Positions 1 to 6,170 of a stretch of 8,859 nt of DNA are shown here, piece by piece; within the stretch, counting starts at the first letter, position 1; each line of letters begins with the position of its first letter. The stretch is from Nitrospinota bacterium (GTDB taxonomy: Bacteria; UBA8248; JACPRG01): positions 1 through 8,859 of the forward strand of contig JASLXW010000145.1 in assembly GCA_030740135.1 (NCBI GenBank), given 5' to 3'. The notes beneath the pieces are model-generated. The model ran no database searches. It worked only from the letters and a program-made list of their open reading frames with translations, and was not told the origin of the DNA. Made by a program: the position numbers and the translations under genes.

Positions 1-561
1 GTGTAATTTCTGCCGCCGTCCCCGGTAACGGACTCCCCCGAGAACCAGGCCGAAAAGCGTCCACACCCACCACGCGGGTGAGAACTCCCGGACGGTCGCA
101 CCCAAAACGGTTCCCCGCTCCAGGTCGGTCAGCTCGGCATAAACCGTCCTCCCCCTCCACCCGGAATAATGGCTTCCCGTCAGGACGACCTGGATTCCGA
201 AGACCCTGCCGATCTCGGCCCTGGTTTTCTGGTCTTTGAGGTCGCTCAGCTCTCCCCTCAACACCTTCGCCAGCCGCTCGATGTCGAGGGTGACGACGTG
301 AAATTTCTCGGACTCCGAGAGGACGGAGATAAGCTCCTTCGCAAGCGTCTTCCCCAAAACCGTTACTTTTTCGGTGGCGAGGCTCGTGAAGGGCGAGACG
401 CCGACCCGTTTCTTGCCAGACCAGGGGACCTTCGCCGAGAGTTGGCGGACGATCTCCCGGACGGTCTCTTGGCGAACCTCGGCCCCATTCGAGATGGCCG
501 GACGGATCAAACCCGTGGCCAGGAAGAGGGCTACGAGTCCCTTTTGGAAGATCGACCTCAT
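1..561 (-). CDS. FlgO/CsgG-like exported protein, 3' end cut by window edge
   Basis: The frame is open from ATG at 561 to base 1 (187 residues, no stop), so the C-terminus lies outside the window. An in-frame TGA lies a few codons upstream of this ATG, and GAGAG sits about 5 bases before it, which fixes the start. Residues 1-27 look like a signal peptide (basic start, hydrophobic LVALFLATGLI, small residues before E28). Residues 50-155 resemble the FlgO/CsgG/TolB-N type fold: KRVGVSPFTSLATEK (beta strand), then a helix GKTLAKELISVL, then KFHVVTLDIERLAKVL, then AEIGRVFGIQVVLTGSHY. In known family members this module sits in the periplasm or at the outer membrane. Residues 163-178 (PAWWVWTLFGLVLGGV) form a hydrophobic stretch followed by RYRGRR, suggesting a membrane anchor after the domain. 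Family assignment is by motif pattern only; the specific role is unknown. Confidence 0.75.
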   Translation of the reverse strand, partial: MRSIFQKGLVALFLATGLIRPAISNGAEVRQETVREIVRQLSAKVPWSGKKRVGVSPFTSLATEKVTVLGKTLAKELISVLSESEKFHVVTLDIERLAKVLRGELSDLKDQKTRAEIGRVFGIQVVLTGSHYSGWRGRTVYAELTDLERGTVLGATVREFSPAWWVWTLFGLVLGGVRYRGRRQKLH

Positions 562-661
562 GGGATGCTCTCAAACCGATTGGGTGCATCTCTTTCAGGG
601 GTTTGACAACGGAAATACTACGGAAGTTCGACCGGGAGGTAAACAAGAAAATGTGGACGCT

Positions 662-1441
662 TCAACCCAGGCCCTCGGCGAGGGTGTCCAGCATTTCCCG
701 CTGAATGTGCGCGTTGGCGGCGACGACCTCCCCGCTGTAGATGAAATCCTCCCCGCCCGAGAAATCCGTGACGCGGCCGCCGGCTTCCTGAACCAGCAAT
801 ACGCCCGCCGCAACGTCCCAAGGGCTGAGCTTCAGCTCCCAATAGCCGTCCAGACGGCCCGCGGCCACATAGGCCAGATCCAGCGCCGCCGAGCCCGCGC
901 GTCTCACCCCCTGCGCCCGAAGGGCGAACCGCTGGAAGTGGTCCAGGTTGTTGACGGGGCTTTCCCGCTTGTCGTACGGAAACCCCGTCGCGATGAGGGA
1001 CCGGTCGAGGTCGGGCGTCTTGGAGACGGAAACGGAGACGCCGTTCATCGCGGCGCCTTTCCCCGATTCCGCCATGAAAAGCTCGTCCCGCAACGGGTCG
1101 TAGATCGCGCCCAGGCGGACGCGGCCCCGTTGTTCAAACGCGATGCTGACGCAGAACATCGGGAACCCGTGGGCGTAGTTGGTGGTCGCGTCCAGGGGAT
1201 CCAGGATCCAGAGGTTTTCCGAAGCGCGCGCCGGTTGTTCCCGCTCCTCGGCCAGAATGTCGTCCTCCGGGAAGGCCGCCCCCAGGCGGGAGACGATGTG
1301 ATCCTCCGAAGCCCGGTCCATGGCCGTGACCAGGTTGACGGCGCCCTTGAACTCGATCTCCTGGGGTTCGCTAAAATTCTCCGCCAAGAGAGTTCCGGCT
1401 TCCCGGATGATCTCCGTCAAAATCCGCCGCCTGTGTTCCAA
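662..1441 (-). CDS. Inositol monophosphatase family protein (SuhB-like)
   Basis: This 259-residue protein has the usual family length. It is expected to be a cytoplasmic Mg2+-dependent phosphatase acting on inositol-1-phosphate or a related sugar or nucleotide phosphate; the substrate cannot be told from sequence. The metal-binding motifs are in order: LAEE (E65/E66), WILDPLDATTN (D81 and D84) and SPWDVAAG (D209). The family signature is normally DP-x-D-G-T-x-N; here the Gly is Ala85. TTG at 1441 is the start: AAAGGA lies 7 bases upstream, an in-frame TGA lies just beyond that, and the first internal ATG (M41) would cut into the conserved domain. The gene is followed by the FlgO-like gene on the same strand after 100 bases with no clear terminator, so co-transcription is possible. 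It is divergent from the MFS gene. Confidence 0.93.
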   Translation of the reverse strand: MEHRRRILTEIIREAGTLLAENFSEPQEIEFKGAVNLVTAMDRASEDHIVSRLGAAFPEDDILAEEREQPARASENLWILDPLDATTNYAHGFPMFCVSIAFEQRGRVRLGAIYDPLRDELFMAESGKGAAMNGVSVSVSKTPDLDRSLIATGFPYDKRESPVNNLDHFQRFALRAQGVRRAGSAALDLAYVAAGRLDGYWELKLSPWDVAAGVLLVQEAGGRVTDFSGGEDFIYSGEVVAANAHIQREMLDTLAEGLG

Positions 1442-1680
1442 TCGGGCGTCCTTTCATCGTCCGGTCATCGGATCCGCGTTGATCCATCTGTCCCGCATGC
1501 CCCAGAGAGGGTACCGCACGGCCCATCGGATTGCACGGTGGTAGACTGAGGGGAGGCGGCTCGCCCGCGAAGCCTTCCCCCCCCCCGTCCTTCGTTTCGG
1601 GCCGGTTGGCCGGGAGCTCGGAGGGCCGGGCGGGTCTCCCGCGACATCTTGCTTTCCGATTGAATTTCTCAGGCCGGAAG
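1442..1680. other. Divergent spacer between phosphatase and MFS genes
   Basis: This very GC-rich 239-base spacer must hold the control regions of both genes. I see no convincing -35/-10 pair on either strand. It contains a possible hairpin, GGGGAGGC (1550-1557) pairing with GCCTTCCCC (1572-1580, one-base bulge), directly followed by the rest of a run of ten C residues (1577-1586). Confidence 0.4.
1449..1454 (-). promoter_or_regulatory. Ribosome binding site supporting the TTG start
   Basis: AAAGGA on the minus strand sits 7 bases before TTG at 1441-1439. Because no ATG or GTG in that frame lies between the upstream in-frame stop and the conserved domain, this site decides the start of the phosphatase gene. 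Confidence 0.6.
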
Positions 1681-2853
1681 ATGGTGGCCGTGAGCAGAGG
1701 TTTGGTCTCGCGCAACTTCGTGTTTTTGGTGACGGGCAATCTTTTTCTGTTCCTCGCCTACTTGAGTTATCAGTTGCTTCCCCTGCACATCAAAGCCCTG
1801 GGGGGCGGGGAAACCGACATCGGCTGGGTCATGGGGGCGCCCAACCTGATGTCCGTTGTCCTTACGCCGGTCTTCGGAATCTTTGTGGACCGATTCGGCC
1901 GAAAGCCCTTCCTGCTGATGGGTCAGTGCTGTGTTGCGGTGTCCTGTGTGGGGTTCCTGTTTTCGGGAGATTCGTTCCTGCTCTTCGCGGCGCTGCGGAC
2001 GGTGCAGAACGTGGGGGTGGGCATGGCCTTTACGGCCGGAGGGGTGCTCGTCGCCGATACGGCGCAAAAAGGCCGCCTGGCCCAGTCCCTCGGCGTGTAC
2101 GGCATGTTCGGCATGGTCGCACACGCGCTCGCGCCGGCCATCGGCGAGTTTGTGATTTCCGCGGGAGGCTTTTATTCCCTGTTTGTCGTTACGGCGGCTT
2201 ACGGAGTTTTGGGTCTTGCTTTCGCTTCCAGGGTGACGGAGGCCGCGCCGCCGGTCGCCGGCGCCGGGGATTCGGACTCCATATGGCGGGTGTTCACCCG
2301 GACCGGATTCACGCAGATCATGGTGCTGGGTTTCATGAACGGGGCGGCTTTGGGTACGGTGACGACGTACGTCCCCACGTACATCCGGAGCCGGGGCATC
2401 CAGTGGATCAGTCTCTTCTTTATCACTTACACCGTGACGGCCATTCTCATCCGGGTGGGTTTCGGCCGTTTGTCCGACCGGCTTGGACATCGGCGGATCA
2501 TCCCCCCTGCTTTCTTCGTCATGCTCGCGGGGGTTTGCTTGCTGAGCCAGGCCAGGGCCCAGTGGATGTTCGCGTTGGCGGGTGTTCTCAACGGGATCTC
2601 TCACGGGTTCCTCTTTCCGGCCATAAACGCCCTGGCCCTCGGCCGTTCCGGGGACGGGAACTTCGGGAAGGCCCAGTTTCTTTTCGCCGCCGCCTTCAGC
2701 GCGGGAGTGACGCTGGGTGTGTTCTCCCATGGAGTGGTCGCGGACGCCTTCGGTTACAGCGCGATGTTCCTTTCCCTTGCGGGCTGGATTCTCGTGGGTC
2801 TTCTGATTTTTTTGGCCTGGGAGCGAAGAGGCCGGCGCGCCTCGGATGTCTAA
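1681..2853 (+). CDS. Major facilitator superfamily (MFS) transporter
   Basis: Starting at ATG 1681 the protein has 390 residues, typical for a 12-helix MFS permease of the inner membrane that moves small molecules by a proton-coupled or facilitated mechanism. The first hydrophobic segment is FVFLVTGNLFLFLAYLSY. The loop 2-3 motif A is GIFVDRFGRK (residues 66-75), repeated in the second half as GRLSDRLGHRR (262-272). A hydrophilic loop around 184-205 (TEAAPPVAGAGDSDS) separates the two six-helix halves. A motif C-like stretch, GMFGMVAHALAPAIG, lies near residues 141-155. The frame is open back to 1531, but that extension is Pro/Gly/Arg-rich with no membrane character, so I chose the ATG just before the first helix. 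GTG at 1684 or 1690 are alternatives, and the Shine-Dalgarno signal is weak. The substrate is unknown; a drug or metabolite exporter is one guess. Confidence 0.92.
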   Translation: MVAVSRGLVSRNFVFLVTGNLFLFLAYLSYQLLPLHIKALGGGETDIGWVMGAPNLMSVVLTPVFGIFVDRFGRKPFLLMGQCCVAVSCVGFLFSGDSFLLFAALRTVQNVGVGMAFTAGGVLVADTAQKGRLAQSLGVYGMFGMVAHALAPAIGEFVISAGGFYSLFVVTAAYGVLGLAFASRVTEAAPPVAGAGDSDSIWRVFTRTGFTQIMVLGFMNGAALGTVTTYVPTYIRSRGIQWISLFFITYTVTAILIRVGFGRLSDRLGHRRIIPPAFFVMLAGVCLLSQARAQWMFALAGVLNGISHGFLFPAINALALGRSGDGNFGKAQFLFAAAFSAGVTLGVFSHGVVADAFGYSAMFLSLAGWILVGLLIFLAWERRGRRASDV

Positions 2854-3107
2854 GGGGAAAAGATCGGCTCCAACATCCACACATGGATGACCTTTGGGCG
2901 TTCTTCGGTTTCCGGGGCGCGATGCAAAACGGGGCCGAGCCGCAATTCGAGCGTAATTGGTTCAATAGATAATACCTGAGCCATTAGGCTTTTGAATTGA
3001 TCAACAACATCTTGTGTATTTTTGAAGATTGGATTCCAAGATATTGTATTTTCTCTTGACAACGCATTCCATGGAAAGTTAAGCTTCTTCTCGAGCCTGG
3101 GTGCCAT
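2850..3107 (-). CDS. Doubtful small hypothetical gene or gene fragment
   Basis: From ATG at 3107 the frame runs 85 residues to TAG, overlapping the last 4 bases of the convergent MFS gene. The same frame is open further upstream to a TTG at 3188. The product starts MAPRLEKKLNFPWNALSREN and continues with plausible protein-like stretches such as QDVVDQFKSLMAQVL (amphipathic) and ITLELRLGPVL. I recognise no family, signal peptide or membrane segment. Its codons use many A/T third positions (AAT ACA CAA GAT GTT), unlike the strongly G/C-ending codons of the flanking genes, which suggests acquired DNA or a decayed remnant. No good ribosome binding site is visible. It could be a real small gene, the C-terminal remnant of a larger one, or an accidental open frame. 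Confidence 0.33.
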   Translation of the reverse strand: MAPRLEKKLNFPWNALSRENTISWNPIFKNTQDVVDQFKSLMAQVLSIEPITLELRLGPVLHRAPETEERPKVIHVWMLEPIFSP

Positions 3108-3426
3108 CGGGACTCGCGAAGTTTCATTGGTCTGGTGATTCAGTTGGCAGGGGAGGCCTGAAAACGGTGCGGGTTTCGGATGTTGCAAGGCGTCGGAAAG
3201 GAGGTGGGGTCTAGGGGAATCGGCGTCGCGGGCCGCACGAGGTTTGGTTGCCCGCTCGGACGGAAAACGTTGAGTCGGTTGAATGCGCAGGCCACGAACT
3301 TCGATGAGGCGTTTGGAAATTCGTCTTCCGGATGAGCGGACAAACGGTGCGGTAGTCGGCGACAGGTAAAGGCGCCCAGGCTCGATTCATTTCCCGCCGA
3401 AAAAATCGTTGTTTTCAATTCATTCC
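2854..3426. other. 573-base stretch between MFS and nuclease genes, no firm gene
   Basis: Composition changes here: about 2960-3090 is clearly lower in GC than the rest of the window. Besides the doubtful reading frame at 2850-3107 (minus), there is a second minus-strand open frame over about 3140-3418, starting at TTG, which shows no recognisable domain and no ribosome binding site. A plus-strand TTGACA at 3056-3061 has no matching -10. I see no tRNA, inverted terminal repeats or repeat array. The stretch may be decayed acquired DNA. Confidence 0.5.
2874..2889. terminator. Small hairpin just after the MFS stop codon
   Basis: CATCCA-CACA-TGGATG is a perfect 6-base-pair stem with a 4-base loop, 21 bases past the MFS stop. 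It lacks a T-run on the plus strand, so it is at best a weak terminator or an RNA-stabilising hairpin. It also lies inside the doubtful gene read from the other strand, so it may be chance. Confidence 0.25.
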
Positions 3427-4065
3427 TTACTTCTTGGATTTCGTATGATTCTTGCGGATTGCGTCCTTTTCGCTTAAAAAATCCTCCCGGTGTTTACTTC
3501 TCAGCATCGGATCGTAGTAGAGTCCGCCCGGCAGGTGGTAGACCCTCGTCTTTTTGTTTCCGATGACGGGGGGCCGGAGGGGGCCTGACCGCCCCCGCTT
3601 GACCGGAATGCGCGACCAGATTTCCTTCCGGGTGGCCCGGGCCTTTCTTTCCAGCTCGCGAAACAGGTCCGCGAATTTCAAGTTGGGCCGATAGGGCGAC
3701 GCCCTCGCGTATCCCTCCGCCACCAGAAGGGCATTCACGAAAACGCCGTTGGGGAGGTAGACGTAGGAAAGTAGCCGTCCGTACCTGTCCATGGGGTCGC
3801 GGCCGAGCTCAAGCCGGACCATTTTTCCTTGAATGAGCTTGCGCAAGAACGCGGCGGCCTCTTTTCCGAAAAACCCGACCGGTTTCCTCGGGTGACGGGT
3901 TTCGGGGGTGTCGACGCCAATGATGCGCACACCGACGTGGAAGGTGTCGCCATCGATCACGCGCCTGACTTTGACCGTCTGGGAAAGGGCGGGTTCAACC
4001 GTAAGCAAACCAAGAGCGGAAACATGGAAGAGGAAAAATAGGAGAAGCTTGTTTTGGGTCAACAT
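3427..4065 (-). CDS. Secreted thermonuclease (SNase-like) with Ada-like C-terminal module
   Basis: The ATG at 4065 gives 212 residues; GTG at 4071, two codons upstream in frame, is an alternative. Residues 1-29 are a signal peptide (LLLFFLFHVSALGLLTVEPALS), so the protein should act in the periplasm or outside the cell as a Ca2+-dependent nuclease. The SNase core spans about 30-150 with the active-site motifs in place: IDGDT (D38, D40), R47 and VDTPE (D52, E55), and DRYGR (R97), corresponding to the D21, R35, D40, E43 and R87 positions of the staphylococcal enzyme. The C-terminal 167-212 begins IGNKKTRVYHLPGG, matching the metal-binding module often found after SNase domains (GNK-x-S-K-x-YH-x-P-x-C), but the expected Cys is Gly181 and the segment has no cysteine at all. 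The gene is transcribed alone and diverges from the ABC operon, with a good promoter upstream. Confidence 0.92.
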   Translation of the reverse strand: MLTQNKLLLFFLFHVSALGLLTVEPALSQTVKVRRVIDGDTFHVGVRIIGVDTPETRHPRKPVGFFGKEAAAFLRKLIQGKMVRLELGRDPMDRYGRLLSYVYLPNGVFVNALLVAEGYARASPYRPNLKFADLFRELERKARATRKEIWSRIPVKRGRSGPLRPPVIGNKKTRVYHLPGGLYYDPMLRSKHREDFLSEKDAIRKNHTKSKK

Positions 4066-4115
4066 GCTCACATTCGGACATGGCTAGGATTTTGTCATTC
4101 TTTCGTCAGGCTTTA

Positions 4116-4143
4116 AGTATAAGCCGTAGGACCATATTTGCAA
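4116..4143 (-). promoter_or_regulatory. Likely sigma70-type promoter of the nuclease gene
   Basis: On the minus strand TTGCAA (4143-4138) and TATACT (4121-4116) are separated by 16 bases. This is a 4/6 and a 5/6 match to consensus. It would start transcription near 4109, about 44 bases before the nuclease ATG. A dyad GGCTT-N7-AAGCC (4109-4125) covers the -10, and TTTGC-AATA-GCAAA (4137-4150) covers the -35. Confidence 0.6.
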
Positions 4144-4161
4144 TAGCAAACTCCTTTCTTG

Positions 4162-4177
4162 TCCACACCTGTGTGGA
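4162..4177. promoter_or_regulatory. Perfect dyad, candidate transcription factor binding site
   Basis: TCCACAC-CT-GTGTGGA has two perfect 7-base arms around a 2-base centre. It lies about 53-68 bases upstream of the predicted nuclease transcription start, a position typical of an activator, and about 230 bases upstream of the exporter start codon. No T-run adjoins it on either strand, so a terminator is unlikely. The cognate regulator is not in the window. Confidence 0.45.
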
Positions 4178-4270
4178 TTCGCAGAGCCCGTGGTGATATC
4201 AAATCCCGCGTTTTCCCGGTGGATGACGGAGCGGGCCGCGGTAGATTCTCCTGATCGCGGAAAAATCCCG

Positions 4271-4299
4271 TTGATGAGAACCGTGCGGGAAAATATGTA
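4271..4299 (+). promoter_or_regulatory. Weak candidate promoter for the ABC exporter operon
   Basis: TTGATG (4271-4276) and TATGTA (4294-4299) are spaced by 17 bases within a locally A/T-rich patch, about 110 bases upstream of the first exporter gene. The -10 matches consensus poorly; this is the best pair I can see on this strand in the spacer. Confidence 0.3.
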
Positions 4300-4406
4300 T
4301 ATCGGGCATTCCGGTTTGATGTTTTGTTCAATCTGTCCCGGCCCGGTGAATCGAGATTCGCTGAAACGCTCCGCTCGGTGATCGACCGGGCGTCCTGGGA
4401 ATCGTC

Positions 4407-6170
4407 ATGGCGAAGACGGAAGGAAACAAGGGCCCCTACTCGATGTGGGAGATTGCCGGTTACCTGAAAAATTTTCGGGGCCGTCTTGCCGGGGGGTTCA
4501 TCCTGATGATGGCGGCCAACACCCTGGGGATCTCGATCCCCTGGATCCTCAAAGGCGCCATCGAGGGTCTCCGGAACGGGTCTCCCCCGGACCTCCTCCT
4601 CCGGCCCGCCTTGGCCATCGCCGCCGCGGCTGTCTTTCAGGCCGTCGTCCGGATCTCTTCCCGGCACATGTTCCTGGGGGTGAGCCGCGGCGTCGAGCAC
4701 GACATTCGCACGGAGCTCTTCCGGCGCCTTCAGTCGCTGTCGCCCTCTTTTTTTCAGAAGACCACGACGGGCGACATCATGTCCCGCGCCACGAACGACC
4801 TCAACGCCGTCCGCATGGTTCTGGGGCCCGGCGTCTCGCACGGCCTGAATTCCATCGTCGTCTACCTCTTCGTGGTCTCGGCCATGTCGGCCATCAGTCT
4901 CAGGCTCACGTTTTTCGCGGTCATCCTGTTCCCGCTGTGGGTTCTGGGGATGAGGCGCTTTTTCCACAGCCTCAACGAAGTCTCGAGGCAGTCCCAGGAG
5001 GCCCTGGCCGATATCAGCACGCACATTCACGAGAACCTCTCCGGGATGATGGTGGTCAAGCTCTTCGTTCAGGAGGACCACGAGCGCCGCGCGTTCGGAA
5101 GGCTGAATGACGCCTACCTCGAGCTGACGGCCCGGCACGCAAGGCTGCGCGCGTTCATTTTCAGCCTCATGACGGCCCTGGGCGGGGTGGGGGCGATGAT
5201 CATCCTGTATCTCGGGGGCCGGTGGGTGATCGCCGGCGATATCACGCTCGGGGCCTTTGTGGCCTTCAACGCCTACCTGGCCATGCTCCTCTGGCCGACC
5301 ATCGCCCTGGGCTGGATCATCGGGCTTTTCCAACAAGGAAAGGCGTCCTGGGAGCGGTTGAGCTGGATCTTGAAGCAGAAGCCCGACGTCCGGACGACGG
5401 GCGTCGAGCCGTCCCGTCCGGTTCGCGGAGAGATCGAGGTCCGGGGGCTGCGGTTCGCGTATGACGGCGGGCCGGACGTCCTGAAGGACCTGAGCCTCCG
5501 CCTCTCTCCGGGCGAGAAGGTCGCCCTGGTGGGCGGGATCGGGTCCGGGAAATCAACGCTCGTGCGTCTGCTCACCGGGCTTCTGCCGGCCCCGGTGGAA
5601 ACGGTCTTCCTCGACGGGATTGACGTGAACCGGTATTCGCATGACGCCCTCCGCAAGGCCGTCGCCCTGGTTCCCCAGGACCCCTTTCTCTTCTCCCGAA
5701 CGGTCCACGACAACGTGGCCTTCGGGGGGGACGCGCCGCCTTTCGAGGACGTCCGCGCCGCGACGGACGCCGCGCGCTTCACCGTCGAGATCGAGCAATT
5801 CCCCGACGGCTTTCAGGCCATGCTCGGCGAGCGCGGACTCACCTTGTCCACCGGCCAGCGCCAGCGGACGACCATCGCCCGCGGGATCGTCGAGAACCAC
5901 CGGATTCTCATTCTGGATGACGTCCTTTCGAGCCTCGACGCCGAGACGGCCCGGGGGATCCTCGACGATATCCGCCGGTGGGGGAAAGGGCTCACCCTGC
6001 TCTTCGTTTCCCACAACCTTTCGGCGGTCCAACAGGCGGACCGCATCCTGGTCATGGATGACGGCCGCGTTGTCGAGGAGGGGACGCATGAAGCGCTGGT
6101 GGAGCGCGGGGGGATTTACGCGCGGATGCACGAGCGCCAGCGCCTCATGGCCGAATTGGAGACCCTCTGA
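4407..6170 (+). CDS. ABC exporter half-transporter, subunit with degenerate Walker B (MdlA/BmrC type)
   Basis: This 587-residue inner-membrane protein has an N-terminal six-helix domain (about 20-310) fused to an ATPase domain (about 340-587). Seen motifs: A-loop Y352, Walker A GGIGSGKS (376-383), Q-loop Q424, signature LSTGQ (480-484), Walker B ILILD with D504, D-loop SSLD (508-511) and H-loop H536. The residue after Walker B is D505 instead of the catalytic Glu, as in the impaired subunit of heterodimeric exporters such as BmrC, LmrC and TM287. Its signature is LSTGQ, not LSGGQ. ATG 4407 has GGGA 6 bases upstream. Its TGA overlaps the ATG of the next gene, so the two are translated together and should pair. 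The family exports drugs, lipids or peptides; the substrate here is unknown. Confidence 0.94.
   Translation: MAKTEGNKGPYSMWEIAGYLKNFRGRLAGGFILMMAANTLGISIPWILKGAIEGLRNGSPPDLLLRPALAIAAAAVFQAVVRISSRHMFLGVSRGVEHDIRTELFRRLQSLSPSFFQKTTTGDIMSRATNDLNAVRMVLGPGVSHGLNSIVVYLFVVSAMSAISLRLTFFAVILFPLWVLGMRRFFHSLNEVSRQSQEALADISTHIHENLSGMMVVKLFVQEDHERRAFGRLNDAYLELTARHARLRAFIFSLMTALGGVGAMIILYLGGRWVIAGDITLGAFVAFNAYLAMLLWPTIALGWIIGLFQQGKASWERLSWILKQKPDVRTTGVEPSRPVRGEIEVRGLRFAYDGGPDVLKDLSLRLSPGEKVALVGGIGSGKSTLVRLLTGLLPAPVETVFLDGIDVNRYSHDALRKAVALVPQDPFLFSRTVHDNVAFGGDAPPFEDVRAATDAARFTVEIEQFPDGFQAMLGERGLTLSTGQRQRTTIARGIVENHRILILDDVLSSLDAETARGILDDIRRWGKGLTLLFVSHNLSAVQQADRILVMDDGRVVEEGTHEALVERGGIYARMHERQRLMAELETL

Larger units (their letters stand above)
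4066..4406. other. Divergent regulatory spacer between nuclease and ABC exporter genes
   Basis: This 341-base spacer holds the nuclease promoter, two small dyads, a perfect 7+7 dyad (4162-4177) and a weaker candidate promoter for the exporter. A 63-codon plus-strand frame (4190-4381, GTG start) lacks a ribosome binding site and any recognisable product, and I do not call it a gene. Confidence 0.6.

Noticed and set aside
374..1549. Long plus-strand open frame (391 codons) over the phosphatase gene
   Set aside because: It is antisense to the phosphatase, whose conserved motifs are intact. The translation is Arg/Pro/Gly-rich with no domain, as expected from a GC-rich shadow frame.
1531..1680. 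N-terminal extension of the MFS transporter from TTG 1531
   Set aside because: The added 50 residues are Pro/Gly/Arg-rich, non-membrane and encoded by the spacer with the C10 tract; ATG 1681 sits where MFS proteins normally begin.
1669..2880. Long minus-strand open frame over the MFS gene
   Set aside because: Its translation is highly charged (Arg/Glu/His-rich) without domains, while the plus strand encodes a clear 12-helix transporter.
1926..2972. Plus-strand open frame overlapping the MFS gene in another frame
   Set aside because: Arg/Gly-rich shadow frame with no motif; MFS motifs lie in the other frame.
3056..3084. Plus-strand TTGACA as a promoter
   Set aside because: No acceptable -10 hexamer lies 16-18 bases downstream and there is no plus-strand gene nearby to serve.
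3140..3418. 92-codon minus-strand frame starting at TTG in the low-GC stretch
   Set aside because: No ribosome binding site, no domain and a Pro/Arg/Ser-rich composition; kept only as part of the finding on that stretch.
4190..4381. 63-codon plus-strand frame upstream of the ABC operon, possible leader peptide
   Set aside because: GTG start without a ribosome binding site, no recognisable product, and it overlaps the candidate exporter promoter.
4113..5336. Long minus-strand open frame over the first ABC gene and its upstream spacer
   Set aside because: Low-complexity charged translation, antisense to clear transmembrane-domain coding sequence.
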